NCBI GenBank assembly: GCA_005408345.1
Contig: SEMN01001232.1
Location: 18,014-82,013, forward strand
Length of the DNA: 64,000 nucleotides
DNA from: Macquaria australasica
Taxonomy: Eukaryota; Chordata; Actinopteri; Centrarchiformes; Percichthyidae
Reading direction: 5' to 3'
The notes under the pieces were generated by a model. It was not told the origin of the DNA and ran no database searches. It was given only the letters and a program-made list of their open reading frames with translations. Every line of letters starts with the position of its first letter. Position 1 is the stretch's first letter. The translations under genes and the position numbers were made by a program. This document shows positions 22,643 through 33,639 of the stretch, piece after piece.

Positions 22643-23824
22643 TTACCCGATACAAAAACTCTTTTTTTCCTTGTGGAGAGCCTTAATATCAGGAGTGATC
22701 CAGGGTTTATTGTTGGCGAAACAACGCACAGTCCTAGTGGGGATGGTATTTTCCACACAGAAGTTTATGTAATCTGTCAGACAGTCTGTGAGGTTGTCAA
22801 TATCCTCCCCATGAGCGTCACTAAAAATGTCCCATATAGTAGTGTCAAAACAGTCCTTCAAGGCCTCCTCTGCTCTGTTAGACCACTTCTTCACTGTGCG
22901 TGGGACAGCAGGCAGCCTGCGCACAAGAGGTCTGTAGACAGGCCTGAGATGCACAAGGTTGTGATCAGATCTGCCCAGGGGGGGGAGACTCAATGAGATG
23001 TATGCGTCCTTGGTGTTGGCATAACACAAGTCCAGTATTCTGTTGTCTCTGGTATGGCACGTAACATACTGGGTGAATGTGGGTAGAGAGGAGGACGGAG
23101 GGGCATGATTAAAATCACCAGAGATGACGAGGAGGGCATTTGGGTGCTGTGTCTGCAGCCTGCTTACTGCTGAGAGCAGGACATCACAGGCTGCCTCAGC
23201 GTTAGCAGAGGGGGGAATGTAAGCTACCATCACAATGGCATGCGAGAATTCCCTCTGTAGATAGTATGGCCTCATGATAACAACTAGCAGTTCAATGTTC
23301 TTGTCGCAGGTTTGCTCTTTAACAGTGATGTGCCCAGGGTTACACCATCTGTCATTAAGGACTGCCAGCCCTCCTCCCTTCCTCTTACTGCTCTCCTTCG
23401 TCCCGTCTGCCCGAAATAGATGGAAGCCATTAACTGAAACGTCCGTATCCGGAGTTAGCGCGGTTAGCCCAGTCTCCGTCAATAGCATGATGTCACACTC
23501 CCGGTATTCCCTCTGATGTCGGGTCAGCGCCACCAGCTCGTCCATCTTATTGGTGATAGATCTTACATTCCTCATGATGATTGATGGGAGGACGGGTGTG
23601 TAACGTCTTCTCCTGGTGCGGCGCTGAGCCCCCGCTCGGTTTCCCCGTCTCCTCCTCCTAAGCTCTCGGGGCACATCAGGTCTCTCCCCGGGTGGTAGCA
23701 CCGCTGTGTTATGGAGAGCTAACAGCTGATCCCTGGTGTAACCAGTGGAATCCCCATGGCTGCCAGCGGTAACTAAGGACGCGGTCTCTAAGGGCATCAG
23801 CAGTCTTGTTACCATAATGGCCAA
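22643..23824 (-). pseudogene. LINE endonuclease domain (Rex1-like), 393 codons open
   Basis: The frame opens with MAIMVTRLLMPLE and contains a basic stretch (RRRRRGNRAGAQRRTRRRR) that may bind nucleic acid. The endonuclease fold of the AP/exonuclease III family follows, with these landmarks: RNVRSITNKMDEL, LLTETGL (catalytic Glu), GGGLAVL, VMVAYIPPSANA, ISGDFNHAPPS (Asp and Asn), LDLCYA, and LGRSDHNLVHL (terminal Ser-Asp-His). All core residues I can place are present, so this domain is intact as read. The frame ends at a stop at 22643, and the RT part is in another frame, so the full protein is broken. The start was chosen as the first Met after the 5' UTR; a later Met is possible. Confidence 0.8.
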
Positions 23825-24115
23825 AAAACATGTCCAAAAACACCAAAGATGTCAAAAAGCAGCAACACTAAGTACTAAAAAAAAAAATACAAGACAATAC
23901 TAAAAAACAGAATTAAGAGAACTAATGAACTTCACGATTAAACTGAAAAAAGTCAAACCGCGAACGGGAGCTGCTGCAACAGGCTGCCACCCACAGCGGC
24001 GCCGGAACAAAAAAACAACAACATCAGAGCTCTTCACAATAAAAACAGCTAAGGTACTGTAACACACAGTAAGCTAGTTGTAAGCTAATTAGCGCAGAAC
24101 GTAACTTCAGATGTT

Positions 24116-24474
24116 TTTAATCAGATACCTGTGGTGGTGTCAGGTTGTATGGCTTATTACTATAGCCAGCAATAGAAACCATAAGTTGAAAGACAAAACT
24201 GGAAATGGAACAAAAAATTGGTGGGCTGCATAAGGTTAGTAAAGAAGCGACAAAATTGCACCTTCCTGCATGCTTGCTTGGAAACCAGTAGTTTAACAAC
24301 AGTATTAGTTGCCAGTAAAATAAATGATTTTTCTGTTGTTACCTCAGGTTATGTCAGTTAAACATTTGCAGAAAATACTCTCCTCAGTTTAACTTCCACT
24401 ATAAGACTCTTTTTAAACTTAAATGATTAATTAATAATTATCATGTAGAAGTGTAATGAGAGAGACACACACAC
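24116..24474. other. Short unclassified spacer
   Basis: AT-rich spacer between two minus-strand retrotransposons. It ends in a short (AC)n at about 24463-24474 that abuts the gypsy fragment. Confidence 0.4.
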
Positions 24475-25713
24475 AGGCTTTTACATAAAGCTGATTCTCT
24501 AGCATTTTCTGGAGAACTTGTCGGACATGACCTACATGCGTCTTGATATCTGGTGAAAAAATCAATATGTCATCGAGATAGACAAACAAAAACATTCAAA
24601 AATTCTCTCAACACAGTGTTCACTAGATTTTGAAACACCGCGGGAGCATTACAAAGTCCAAATGGCATGACTAGATATTCATAGTGTCCATTAGAAGTGT
24701 TGAACCCCGTCTTCCATTCGTCTCCTTCCCGGATCCTAACGAGGTGATAAGCATTTCTAAGCTCTAGCTTCGTATATACCTTCGCCGTCTGGAGTAGTTC
24801 AAAGGCGGAAGAGATCAACGGTAGTGGATAACGATTCTTTACTTTGATGTCATTGAGGGGGCTATAGTCTATGCATGGCCTGAGAGCCATCTTTCTTCCC
24901 AACAAAGAAAAATCCTGCACCGGCTGGGGAGGAGGACGGATGAATTATCCCCGCCTTCAGTGAAGAGTTGATGTTCTCGTCCATGGCCTCCCTCTCTGGC
25001 CTGGAGATGGAATATAGACGCCCCTTGGGAATGGGCGCACCGGGCAGCAGGTCAATAGCACAGTCAAACGGGCGGTGGGGAGGGAGTGAAAGTGCCTGTG
25101 TCTTATTAAAGACTTCCTTTAAGTCATGATAGCAAGATGGAACGTTAGACAAGTCTGGGTAGTCCAAATCGTGGTCTGAGCTTACTGTCGTCACTGGGCC
25201 CGGGGAAACGTCAGGTTGTGTCATGTGAGTAACTTTACATGACCGTGCACATTCATCTCCCCACCCCTTAATCTTGCCTGAGCACCAGTCAATGTGAGGG
25301 TTATGTTTCTTTAACCAATCAATCAATGGATGCTGTGCTGATGTGAACAAGTGAAACTGCATGACTTCTGTGTGATCGTCCTCTAGAGTTATTTGAACAG
25401 GCTCTGTACTATGTGACACTTTGAACAGTAAGCGCCCATCCAAAACACTCGCATTAACTGGGTGGTCCAAGGGAACAGTCTTAACTTGTAACTGATTGGC
25501 TAGGTTCCAGTCCATGAAGCTCTCGTCTGCCCCAGAGTCAATTAACACCCCCTTAGTTACAGTCTGGTTATTAATGGAGAGTTTTACCTGAGTCAATGAT
25601 CGAGAAGGATAGGTCAGCTTACTCACCAGCACCCTCCTCATGGCTGGTGAGCTCGATCTTTTCCCGGACAGGAGGCGAGTTGATGGCCCAGTTGACTGCA
25701 GTAAAAACAGCAC
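24475..25713 (-). pseudogene. Gypsy protease and RT, frameshifted
   Basis: The first frame (24862-25713) carries an aspartic protease with VLIDSGADESFMD (active site DSGAD at 25525-25539). A linker follows, then the start of RT (RPFDCAIDLLPGAPIPKGRL, FFFVGKKDGS). The second frame (24570-24920) continues with LRPCIDYSPLNDIKVKNRYP, LELRNAYHLVRI, EWKTGFNTSNGHYEYLVMPF and GLCNAPAVFQ, classic Ty3/gypsy RT. The catalytic YLDD lies in yet another frame at 24569-24580. Sequence resembling the element ends near 24475. Confidence 0.87.
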
Positions 25714-26699
25714 CCCTCCCGCAGACGGCGCCGTCTCTCCTACGGAGAAATCCTGGTCCTCCCCAGCTGCATCGGTTCCTCCAATGCACGTGCTGGCGCT
25801 GTCCTCCCGGAACCTGACGACGTGGAAGGTGAAGAATTCCAGGGAGGTTGAATCCCTGAAGGGGCCCCTCGACGACTGGGAGGAGGAACTGCTGTCCGTT
25901 GCCGCTCTCTCCCTCTCCGAGCCGGTTGTCCACCCGAATCGACATGGCTATGATGGCTTCTAGGTCCTGAGGTAACTCTAGAGGTGCTAAGTGGTCTTTA
26001 ATGGTTTCTGAAAGTCCGTTCATAAAAGCGTCTATTAATGCTGGAGTATTCCATCCGCTATCTGCGGCTACAGTGCGGAATTCGATGGCATAATCGATTA
26101 CCTGCCGGGAGCGCTGCTTGATCTGCATCAGGAGTCAAGAGGCTTCTCGGGCAGGTGACGTGTGGTCAAATATCTTGCTCATGGTACCCGTAAAAGCTAT
26201 GAGTGACTGGCAGATGTTAGAGTTCCGAGACCACTCGGCGGTGGCCCAAGCAGCAGCCCTGCTGGTTAAATGGGACACTATAAACACCACTTTAGCCTGA
26301 CACAAAAGCGGCCGGGTTGTGCATGAAATGTAAGCCACACTGGACTAGGAAAGTTCTGCAGTCACCTGAATCTCCTGAAAACCTCTCCGGGGATGCCAGA
26401 CGTAGAGATGGTGGTGCAGCATGACTCCTGGCTGGCGCGGCAGTAGGACTCTCGGCCGGTGGTGTTACCGACGCAGTAGTCCCCAGGTGAGTCAGAACTT
26501 GGTGAATCTGTCCTGCCAAGAGGTTTACTTGGGTGGTGACTGCATCTTGAAACTCCACCTGTCGCTCTGTGAGGCTTTTTACTCCATGGCTGATAAGATA
26601 TACAAAGTACAAAACAAAACACTCACAAGGAGGATCAAAAGATAACATAAACTGTAGAAAAACCTGATGCATGGAAAATAGCTGGTACGCTTGGCTCAA
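25619..26699 (-). pseudogene. Gypsy gag, three frames
   Basis: This is a capsid-type gag protein, which would package the element RNA. Frame one (26292-26699) contains EFQDAVTTQVNLLAGQIHQV, a Pro/Ala linker, then LRLASPERFSGDSGDCRTFL, the usual gag entry motif. Frame two (26135-26338) has HLTSRAAAWATAEW. Frame three (25619-26128) has IDYAIEFRTVAADSGW, ALIDAFMNGLSETIKDHLAP and ELPQDLEAIIAMSIRVDNRL. Together they follow the gag order of Sushi-like elements. At least two frameshifts separate them, and a zinc knuckle is not clearly visible. Confidence 0.8.
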
Positions 26700-26705
26700 A
26701 TCTTT

Positions 26706-26960
26706 TTACGGACGAAAACAAGACGAACTGGCACAGGACAAAGGAAGACAAGGACTATTTATACATGAGGTAGGGGGAAACAGGTGAGACCAATCAGGGG
26801 CAGGGTAGACAATCACAACGGCGGGAAAATCACAGAAAAGGAGGAAGTTAGGGTCTGAAACGAGAGGGAAAGATGAGTACAAAATAAAACAGGAAGTGCA
26901 AGACGAGACTAGACATGAGTGACTACAACTTAACATATCCGACGAGACACAACAATGACA
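26706..26960 (-). mobile_element. 5' LTR part of the gypsy element
   Basis: On the minus strand it begins TGTCATTGTTGTGTC at 26960 and contains CTTCCTGTTTTATTTTG, GATTTTCCCGCC and a TATAAATAG box at about 26756-26764. The first two words recur in the LTR at 37099-37542, suggesting related LTR families. The R-U5 boundary and primer-binding site could not be placed. Confidence 0.55.
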
Positions 26961-28711
26961 GAAAATGAGGGAATAAGGTCGCCATTTATTTAAGTTTATT
27001 ATATTAACGGTTGTAATTCTATCTGTTTGAAAGGCTAAACTATTAATTTGACCAAATTACATAAAAGCCATCCCTTAATTTCTACTTTAAACAGGCTTTA
27101 ATTATTCATTTGTCTGGTGTATTGACTGACTTGATCTGCTATGCAGATTTATGGTGTGTAGAAGACAGAGATGAAACAGAGAATTGATATCACATTAGTC
27201 TATAGTATAAGTAGTATAAGTATATGTAGCAGCACATTTATGTGTATATAAAGACGAAAGTAAAATCTGTCATTTTTTTAATTAAGTATTTTTCAAATTA
27301 AGGTGTTTTAAGGGGCTTAGTTGTTTTTTGAGAACCCCTTTATATACAGTACCTTAATGAGACTTTCAGTTAATAACTAAGGGATCTGTCAAATATTTAA
27401 AATGAATGTGTAAATGAAGAAATGTATGTACACCTTAAATTGTACTTTGCAGATTAATGTGATTTAAAGTTTTGTTTTCACCTTTTCAAATTGAGCAAAT
27501 TAAGGCTACCATACCAAACACCTTAATCTCAGAATAAAGTGCTTAATCTTAGAATAACGTTTGGTATGTTTTCAGGAGTTAATTAAGAATGAATCAATGG
27601 ATTCTTTCCTTCTCGTTTCATAGTGAATTACACTGTAGCTCTGAGTAAGTAACAAAGTCATTTTATGGGATTCGGTTGCTCTGAAGGAGGATCATTGAAC
27701 AATGAGTGAATGTATGCATAGTGAATGGTGACCATTATGCTGTAAGTGTATGCACGCTTGTATCTGTGTTATGTGTGGGACAGTGAGGTGATTAATGCCA
27801 CCATCCCTCATCGCTGTGTTGACCCTGAGACTATGGCATCTCTAATCTGTCGGGGTGATCACGGCTCAATAAGCACCGACGCAGCACCACACTGTACTGT
27901 ACCGGACGTTCAACGCTAACACTCTTGTCTCTGTCATCTCCAGCAGCAGCCATATCTGTCATACACCTCCTCTACAAGTGGGAGGTCACACAGCAGTCTG
28001 CATAAAGCACTGTCACCTCCTCACTGCACAACCATTTGTTTTTGTCACAACAGTTTTATCTCTGTTGTCTTTTTTTCCCCTCTTTGTCTTGTCAAATAAA
28101 ATGTCTATATTGTCTTACTTGCTAAAATTGCTCATGCTAAGATGCTAAAACATTCAAGAAGACTAACAGTTAGAGTGATCTAAAATCCAGCAAAAAACAC
28201 ACGCATTATAATTTTGGATAACTAGCAATTAGGCAGTCTCACACTGCTCAAGCACCATGGTAGCTTTATCTATGTCGGAATGTGTTTTTCTGTGGAACTT
28301 GGTTTGGGGATTTTGTTCCTTTTACAATAAAATGTCTTTGTGCTAACTGTGTAGGTCCATAATGGAGAGGAGAAAATACTACAAAGAAATCTACAAGTAT
28401 ATGGACTTTAAGCAAAAAATCAAGATAGACTTAAAAGTGTAAAGCTAACCTTTAACTTTGCTCACTAGCTGCCATTAGCAGCTCGGGTAATGCTACCTAC
28501 TTTTACTTCCTAAACCTCTGGAAATGAATATTTCAGGTAAGCATAAATACTTACTCCAGTTTACACGACTCTTGACACAAAAGTTAGCATGGCCCATGTG
28601 CTATGCTAGCTGGTGGAGTGTTACTGGGTGGTGTCATGGTGTAGATGGGGTTGGATTTTTGAAAGCAGACTTTACAGTGTTTATTTCTGGGTATTGTGAA
28701 AATAATGAGCG
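26961..28711. other. Gene-free DNA, unclassified
   Basis: No element or exon was recognised. 27760-28000 is less AT-rich and could be single-copy DNA, but no reading frame or splice pattern stands out. Confidence 0.45.
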
Positions 28712-29189
28712 TGTTAGGCACTCCCCCCTTCTTGTGTTCTTCTCCCTTCTCTTGCTCTCTCTTTCTCAGGTGCTCCTGATCTGGGAATTAAGCGGTGGCC
28801 GGCCTCTATTTAAAGAAGGCTGGGGGAGGAGATCTCTCTCTCACAGACGAAGCAGCCCGCTGATCATTTAGTGTTCTGTTCCTTTGGGTCCTTGTTTTTG
28901 TGTCTCTTTCTTTTGAGGATGGAGGTTTGGTAGTCCAGTTTTTGTAGCTTTGGTTGGTAGTTTAGTTTATGCACTGTTTTTGGTAGGCTAAGGGGGGCAA
29001 GCTCTGGGTCCAATGGCCCGATCTGTGGCTGGCCCAGACTTCCCCCATCCTTTTACTATGTTTGGCTAGACCTCCAGACTCCCATAGTTTTGGTTAATGT
29101 GCAGTATTAGTTGAGTAAAATCCTTTTTTGTTAATGAACTAATCCTTGGGTACGGCTAATATGTTTGTTTCATTGTTGTGACCGTAACA
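28712..29189 (+). mobile_element. Possible solo LTR
   Basis: The segment has TG..CA ends (TGTTAGGCAC at 28712, CCGTAACA at 29189). It has a pyrimidine-rich U3, a CTATTTAAAG TATA-like box near 28805, and T/G-rich R-U5-like sequence. The GTAACA end matches the other gypsy-type LTRs in the window. No internal region or flanking duplication was identified. Confidence 0.4.
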
Positions 29190-29959
29190 AGTGGGGAAAA
29201 AAAATCCACAATAAGCACGGTGAAATTGTCATTAAATAAGGTGACATCAAACACACATTGTCACACACAACAACTAAAATCTTGTCTTTATCATGCAGAT
29301 ATGCATGTATTGAATATAGCATACATTGTTATGTGTGTGTATATGCACACGCATGAATGGATATGCCCCCTCACCACACACACACACACACACCAGCATA
29401 TCAAGAAAGTACTGTTACTCACAGTTATGGCCCTTGGGTCATTTTAATTTATTCTCAGTGTTTGTTTTAATCTGTTGGGATGAGCAGATGTGAGGGACTA
29501 ATGTATATGGATAATTCAAGTAGTGTCAAGGAATGTCATCAATCAGAGAGAAGAACACTGAATTGAATTTAAACACTGTCAAGACAGTTTGAACTTTGCG
29601 GGTGGACACATCTAAGCAGGGTAACGCAGCCCTTTTAAAAGTATTTCCACGTACTTTTCCGCCCAGGTCTGAACGGTACATATGGTAAAACTATAACAAA
29701 TAATATTGAATGTGGTGTTTTTCCAGCCTCCCTAAATCATATCCTGTGACTCCTCCCACCACCACATATATTTTAGTGTACAGATGTGAAACAGGACCTT
29801 TTTCTCAAATGACTGATATGTTAATCTTCCTTTATTCCAATATTCCTCTCATCTGTACCTCTCACAACCCGTCCATCCCCCCTTTCAGCTTTTCCTCTGT
29901 ATCTGCCTCTCCCCACAGACTGCGTTATCAGCACCACAGGCTGTACTGAGTTATGATGT
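29190..29959. other. Gene-free DNA with a CA run
   Basis: (AC)n at about 29376-29392. Nothing else was recognised. Confidence 0.4.
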
Positions 29960-30420
29960 GGCATTAACCCTTGAACCCTGACATGTGAAAGGTCACGGCT
30001 AGGGGATAAACAACCCCTTATGGAGAGGACGATATTTTCACTGGGCTGGCATGTGGCCGATGCGTCAACTGTCCCTCGGGAGAAGATGGCTGGAGCCTTT
30101 TGTGAGGTACAAAAGTGAGGTAACGCTGCAGGGATGATGTATTTTTGTAGGCCAACCCGGAAGTTAGCATCGCCCTGGTTCCCTCCACAAAAAGCCAATG
30201 GGATTTTTCCATTGGATTTTGGATTATTGCAGAAAATAAACTCTGTGGCAAACAAAAGTTCATGATACTCAGCAAGATAATCTTCCCAAATGAACACCAC
30301 TTTTATGATTTTTGAAGCATAAATGCAATCCCCAGAAGTAAAAAGCTAACGTTTGGCACAGCGGTGCTTTGACCTAAATGCTAGCACTAAACAGGCTATT
30401 TTAAGGGTATCTGAAGTCAT
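29960..30420. mobile_element. Dispersed non-coding repeat
   Basis: The block includes GGCCAACCCGGAAGTTAGCA, GCCAATGGGATTTTTCCATT, ACTCAGCAAGATAATCTTCC and GCTAACGTTTGGCACAGC. I recognise these from repeats frequent in percomorph genomes, from memory and without a search. It has no coding capacity, and its ends are approximate. Confidence 0.4.
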
Positions 30421-31197
30421 GTGTTGATTAAAATAATTATACTGGACTTGTCATGATGAATCATCAATAATTAATGTCTCATATTATTAATAAAAGCCTG
30501 AGAATTTGTTTTATTCATGAATTAAACTTATAAAGATGTTTCAGTGAGCTTGTTGTTGGGATTCCTTCTTTTTTTCTCCTATCTTTTCCCCTGATTTACA
30601 GTTATATAGGCCTTTTGTAGGACACTACTGACGGCTCCCAATACATCACTCCTCTCCTCCTTGATGTGAAAACAAACAGCTTGTAAACAACCTAATCACA
30701 ATGCAAACATCATCAAATCAATTCTCTACAGCCTTCACTCCCACTTTGTGAGCACTCAACTGCAGTCTCGTGTTATTTCCCCAATGAGGAAAGAGGAAAT
30801 TGCAGTAATGAACAAGGCCAAACAGATTTTCCATGGAAATCTCCCTCACTCTGTCTGAGAAAGCACCTAAAAGGCAGACTTATGGTTCGTTAGTGCCTCA
30901 ACTGCTTCGTTAAACAGAGCCCACTAATGAAAGCACAGAGAGATGGTGTATTTGAAAGTAATTGAGAACACTGTTATTGATCTGGTGACCTTTGCCCTCT
31001 CACCTCATTGTTTAATATTGATGATCTCTGATGTTTGAAGATGTGCTCTTACAGCATTGCCAATAGAGTGAGCAAAACCCATTGTACTCATAAAAACAAA
31101 GCACAGCAAGTGAAAAAGATGCCGTCATTTGCCCTTGGTGAAAAATATGTCTTCTGCTTTTTAGGTCATGTGTAACTTAGTTGCCTCCTTTTTCCTA

Positions 31198-31199
<2 letters not shown>
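30421..31199. other. Gene-free, possibly single-copy DNA
   Basis: No repeat was recognised. 30830-31030 contains several transcription-factor-like words, including a DR1 half-site pair listed separately. Confidence 0.4.
30986..30998 (-). promoter_or_regulatory. DR1 nuclear-receptor-type site
   Basis: On the minus strand this reads AGGGCAAAGGTCA, an excellent match to the DR1 element bound by HNF4, COUP-TF and RXR heterodimers. Isolated motif matches of this length can occur by chance. Confidence 0.3.

Positions 31200-31263
<64 letters not shown>
31200..31263 (+). repeat. (TG)n-(TA)n compound microsatellite
   Basis: About 24 bp of TG repeats followed, after a short mixed step, by about 34 bp of TA repeats. 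Confidence 0.95.
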
Positions 31264-31264
<1 letters not shown>

Positions 31265-32021
31265 TATCAAAATTAGTGGGATGGGGAGGGGGGCTGAACA
31301 AAAGAATACAATATCATTGGTACAATCTGTTTCACTATCAATAATAACAGGAGGAAAAGTGTAGCCCAAGTTATTCATGAATACCTGTTCAATGGAATAA
31401 TCATTTTCACAACAGCTCCAAGCGTCCAAATTTGAAGAAGTGAAATTAGCAACTGCCATTTCTGTCAGACACTATTTTTGAACCAATTGCTACTACATGA
31501 AAGGTTATTAGGCTACAATCGCCTACCCCTTTTCCACCAACATGGAACAGGTTCCGTTCCAGTTCGTGCACCTGATTTTGAACCGTTCGGAGCATTTCGA
31601 CCAAAAATAATTTTGTTCAGAACCCAAAAAGTTGGTTCCCAGCTGGAACCAAAAAATAGCAGGTTGTCCTTGTCCTGAAGGGTGAACCATGATGACATCA
31701 GTGGGCGTGTCATATTCTACAGGTTGGAAAGAGGATGGAGAAGGCAACAATGGTCTATGGTCTTCTACGTCTTCTTATCAATAGTTGGTTCATGCTTGTT
31801 TTTTGGATAAAAACAAATATCTGTAGTAACAGAAGAAAAGGTTGCAGGCAATCAATGCGATCCACCATCTTGCTACTACTGTTTACTCTGTTGTGCATTG
31901 TGCAACGCCTCCTTGATGGTTCCACTCAAAACTGGTGGAAACGCGGGCTGGTTCGCTAGATAGCACCATGGTTATGGCAAGCCCTTTTAACATTTAATCA
32001 GTAGCAGTTAAATCAATTGTA

Positions 32022-33069
32022 GATATCAACAATTGCTTTTTGACTAGTTAGAACTGCAAGCCAACATATCCATAATGTAATTTTGACACGTAACAATTTT
32101 AATTAAAGATATCTACAATTCATTGCATACTAGTCAAAATGTAAATTTGTGATATCAACCATTCATTTCTTACTAGTGGAAATGTTAATTGTAGATATCA
32201 GGAACTTAACTCCCGCTCCCCCCTTCCCCCTTCAACCCAACCGGTCGAGGCAGATGACCGCCCACCTTGAGCCTGGTTCTGCTTGAGGTTTCTACCTGTT
32301 AAAAGGGAGTTTTTCCTTGCCACTGTTGCATAGTGCTTGCTCATGGTGGGAACTGTTGGGTCTCTGTAAATATAAAGAGTCGGTCTAGACTTGCTCTATT
32401 CGAAAAAGTGCCCTGAGATAACTTTGTTATGATATGGCGCTATATAAATAAAACTGAATTGAATTGAATTGAATTAATTACAACTAGTCAACTTTTACCA
32501 TTGACTTCTATTCAAACTCAATTACAGATATCTACAATTCAATTTTGACATGTTACAATTCCAAGTCGACATATCCACAATGTAATTTTGACTAGTTATA
32601 ATTCTAATTAATGATATCTACAACTCAATTCTCACTAGTCAAAATGTTAATTAATGATATCAACAATTCAGTTCTCACTAGTGGAAATGTCAATTGTTGA
32701 TATCAACAATTCAATTCTTACTAGTGGCAATGTTCATTATAGATATCTACAATTGTTCTTACATTACAGATATCATTAATGGAATTGTAGATATCTAAAT
32801 TAAGTTCTGACTAGTCAAAATTAAATTATTGATATGTTGGCTTGGAATTGTAACTAGTAAGAATGTAATTTCAGATATCTGGAATTGCATTTCAGATATC
32901 TAGAATTGCATTTCAGATATCTGAAATACAGTTGTAACATGTGAAAATTAAATTCTTACTAGTAACAAATAAATTTAAGATATCTACAATGTCTTTTATA
33001 ACTAGTCAGAATTGAATTTCAGATATCAAAAAAGGAATTTCCACTAGTCAAAATGTCATTGTAGATATC
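32022..33069. repeat. Left array of 21-22 bp phased palindromic hexamers
   Basis: Perfect GATATC, ACTAGT or ACATGT cores recur at a fixed step. Starts include 32022, 32043, 32108, 32129, 32151, 32172 and 32194. After an inserted L2 tail they continue at 32483, 32527, 32548, 32591, 32613, 32634, 32656, 32677, 32699, 32720 and 32742. After one 27-bp step they continue at 32769, 32790, 32810, 32853, 32874, 32895, 32916, 32937, 32958, 32979, 33001, 33022, 33043 and 33064. Gaps in the list hold degenerate cores such as ACATATCC. The linkers are AT-rich and loosely palindromic (for example ATTGTAGATATCTACAAT). Confidence 0.92.
32200..32478 (+). mobile_element. L2-type LINE 3' tail inserted in the palindrome array
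   Basis: It starts in a C-rich tract, continues CAACCCAACCGGTCGAGGCA and GAAAAAGTGCCCTGAGATAA, and ends with a GAATT-repeat tail. It is nearly identical to 50534-50783, which starts at almost the same internal position. The hexamer phase resumes after it at 32483. Confidence 0.75.
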
Positions 33070-33084
33070 TTCAATGACACACAC

Positions 33085-33180
33085 ACATATCCGAAATGAA
33101 TATGGTAATTTGGGCTACATATCCAAAATGAATATGGTAATTTGGGCTACATATCCGAAATGCATATGGTAATTTGGGCG
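33085..33180 (+). repeat. Three tandem 32-bp units
   Basis: Units begin at 33085, 33117 and 33149. Each reads ACATATCCGAAATGAATATG followed by GTAATTTGGGC, with one or two changes. ACATATCC also appears as a degenerate core in the flanking arrays. Confidence 0.92.
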
Positions 33181-33186
33181 AATGAT

Positions 33187-33255
33187 CCGCCCTACTCTGT
33201 CTCTGATTGGCTTACCTGAAACAAGTACTGGCCAATCAGAGGCAGAGTAGGGCGG
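33187..33255. repeat. 25-bp inverted repeat (hairpin) in the element core
   Basis: CCGCCCTACTCTGTCTCTGA.. at 33187-33211 pairs with 33231-33255 at 24 of 25 positions across a 19-nt loop. The inner ends contain ATTGGC and GCCAAT, so each arm carries a CCAAT-box word. Confidence 0.9.
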
Positions 33256-33639
33256 GTAATGAGTTCGCCATCCTAGGAAAGAGAAATCGTCTCACCGAGC
33301 TAATTTGGCGGTGATAAGCGAAAATGGAGAGAGAAGGAAGTAGTAATACGGAGACGGCAGTTTCTGCATTTGACAGAATTTTTAAGTTTAAATGGCTGTT
33401 GGTAAACCAATTTATAGGTGCATTACCGCCATTTACTGGAATGGACTGTGGAGCAGTAGATGTGTTGCCAACAGAAAATAACACGTGTTTTCACAAAGCA
33501 TTAGCATTTGTTGAATATTCATGAGGTGGACGTAGCCTATTTAAAAGTCAACCAATAGCTTTGTGGTACTTGATGATATGACGCCCACATATCCGAAATG
33601 GTTTGATGATATGTCGGACATATCAGAAATGCAACTGTA

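Larger units (their letters stand above)
21446..24115 (-). mobile_element. Rex1-like LINE, 5' UTR to RT domain
   Basis: This is a non-LTR retrotransposon that would copy itself by target-primed reverse transcription using one ORF with an endonuclease and a reverse transcriptase. The order on the minus strand is a presumptive 5' UTR (23825-24115), an apurinic/apyrimidinic-type endonuclease, a linker, and RT. It stops just after the RT catalytic block, where an LTR fragment begins, so the C-terminal domain and 3' tail are missing. The motif set matches the Rex1 group of fish LINEs. It is not the same subfamily as the element at 57383-60345, because the RT blocks differ clearly. Confidence 0.82.
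24475..26960 (-). mobile_element. Ty3/gypsy retrotransposon fragment (LTR-gag-protease-RT)
   Basis: On the minus strand the order is LTR-like sequence (26706-26960), gag (25619-26699), then protease and RT (24475-25713). It stops right after the RT YLDD box. RNase H, integrase and the 3' LTR are missing. Gag and RT wording resemble the Sushi-type chromovirus branch of vertebrate Ty3/gypsy elements. Every domain junction coincides with a frameshift, so the copy is dead. Confidence 0.85.

Noticed and set aside
24475..26960. Pairing of the LTR at 20941-21445 with the gypsy element as its 3' LTR
   Set aside because: The sequence does not resemble the LTR-like part at 26706-26960.
29821..30300. 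159-codon minus-strand open frame
   Set aside because: It overlaps a dispersed non-coding repeat, has no motif, and the frame is not supported by any family.
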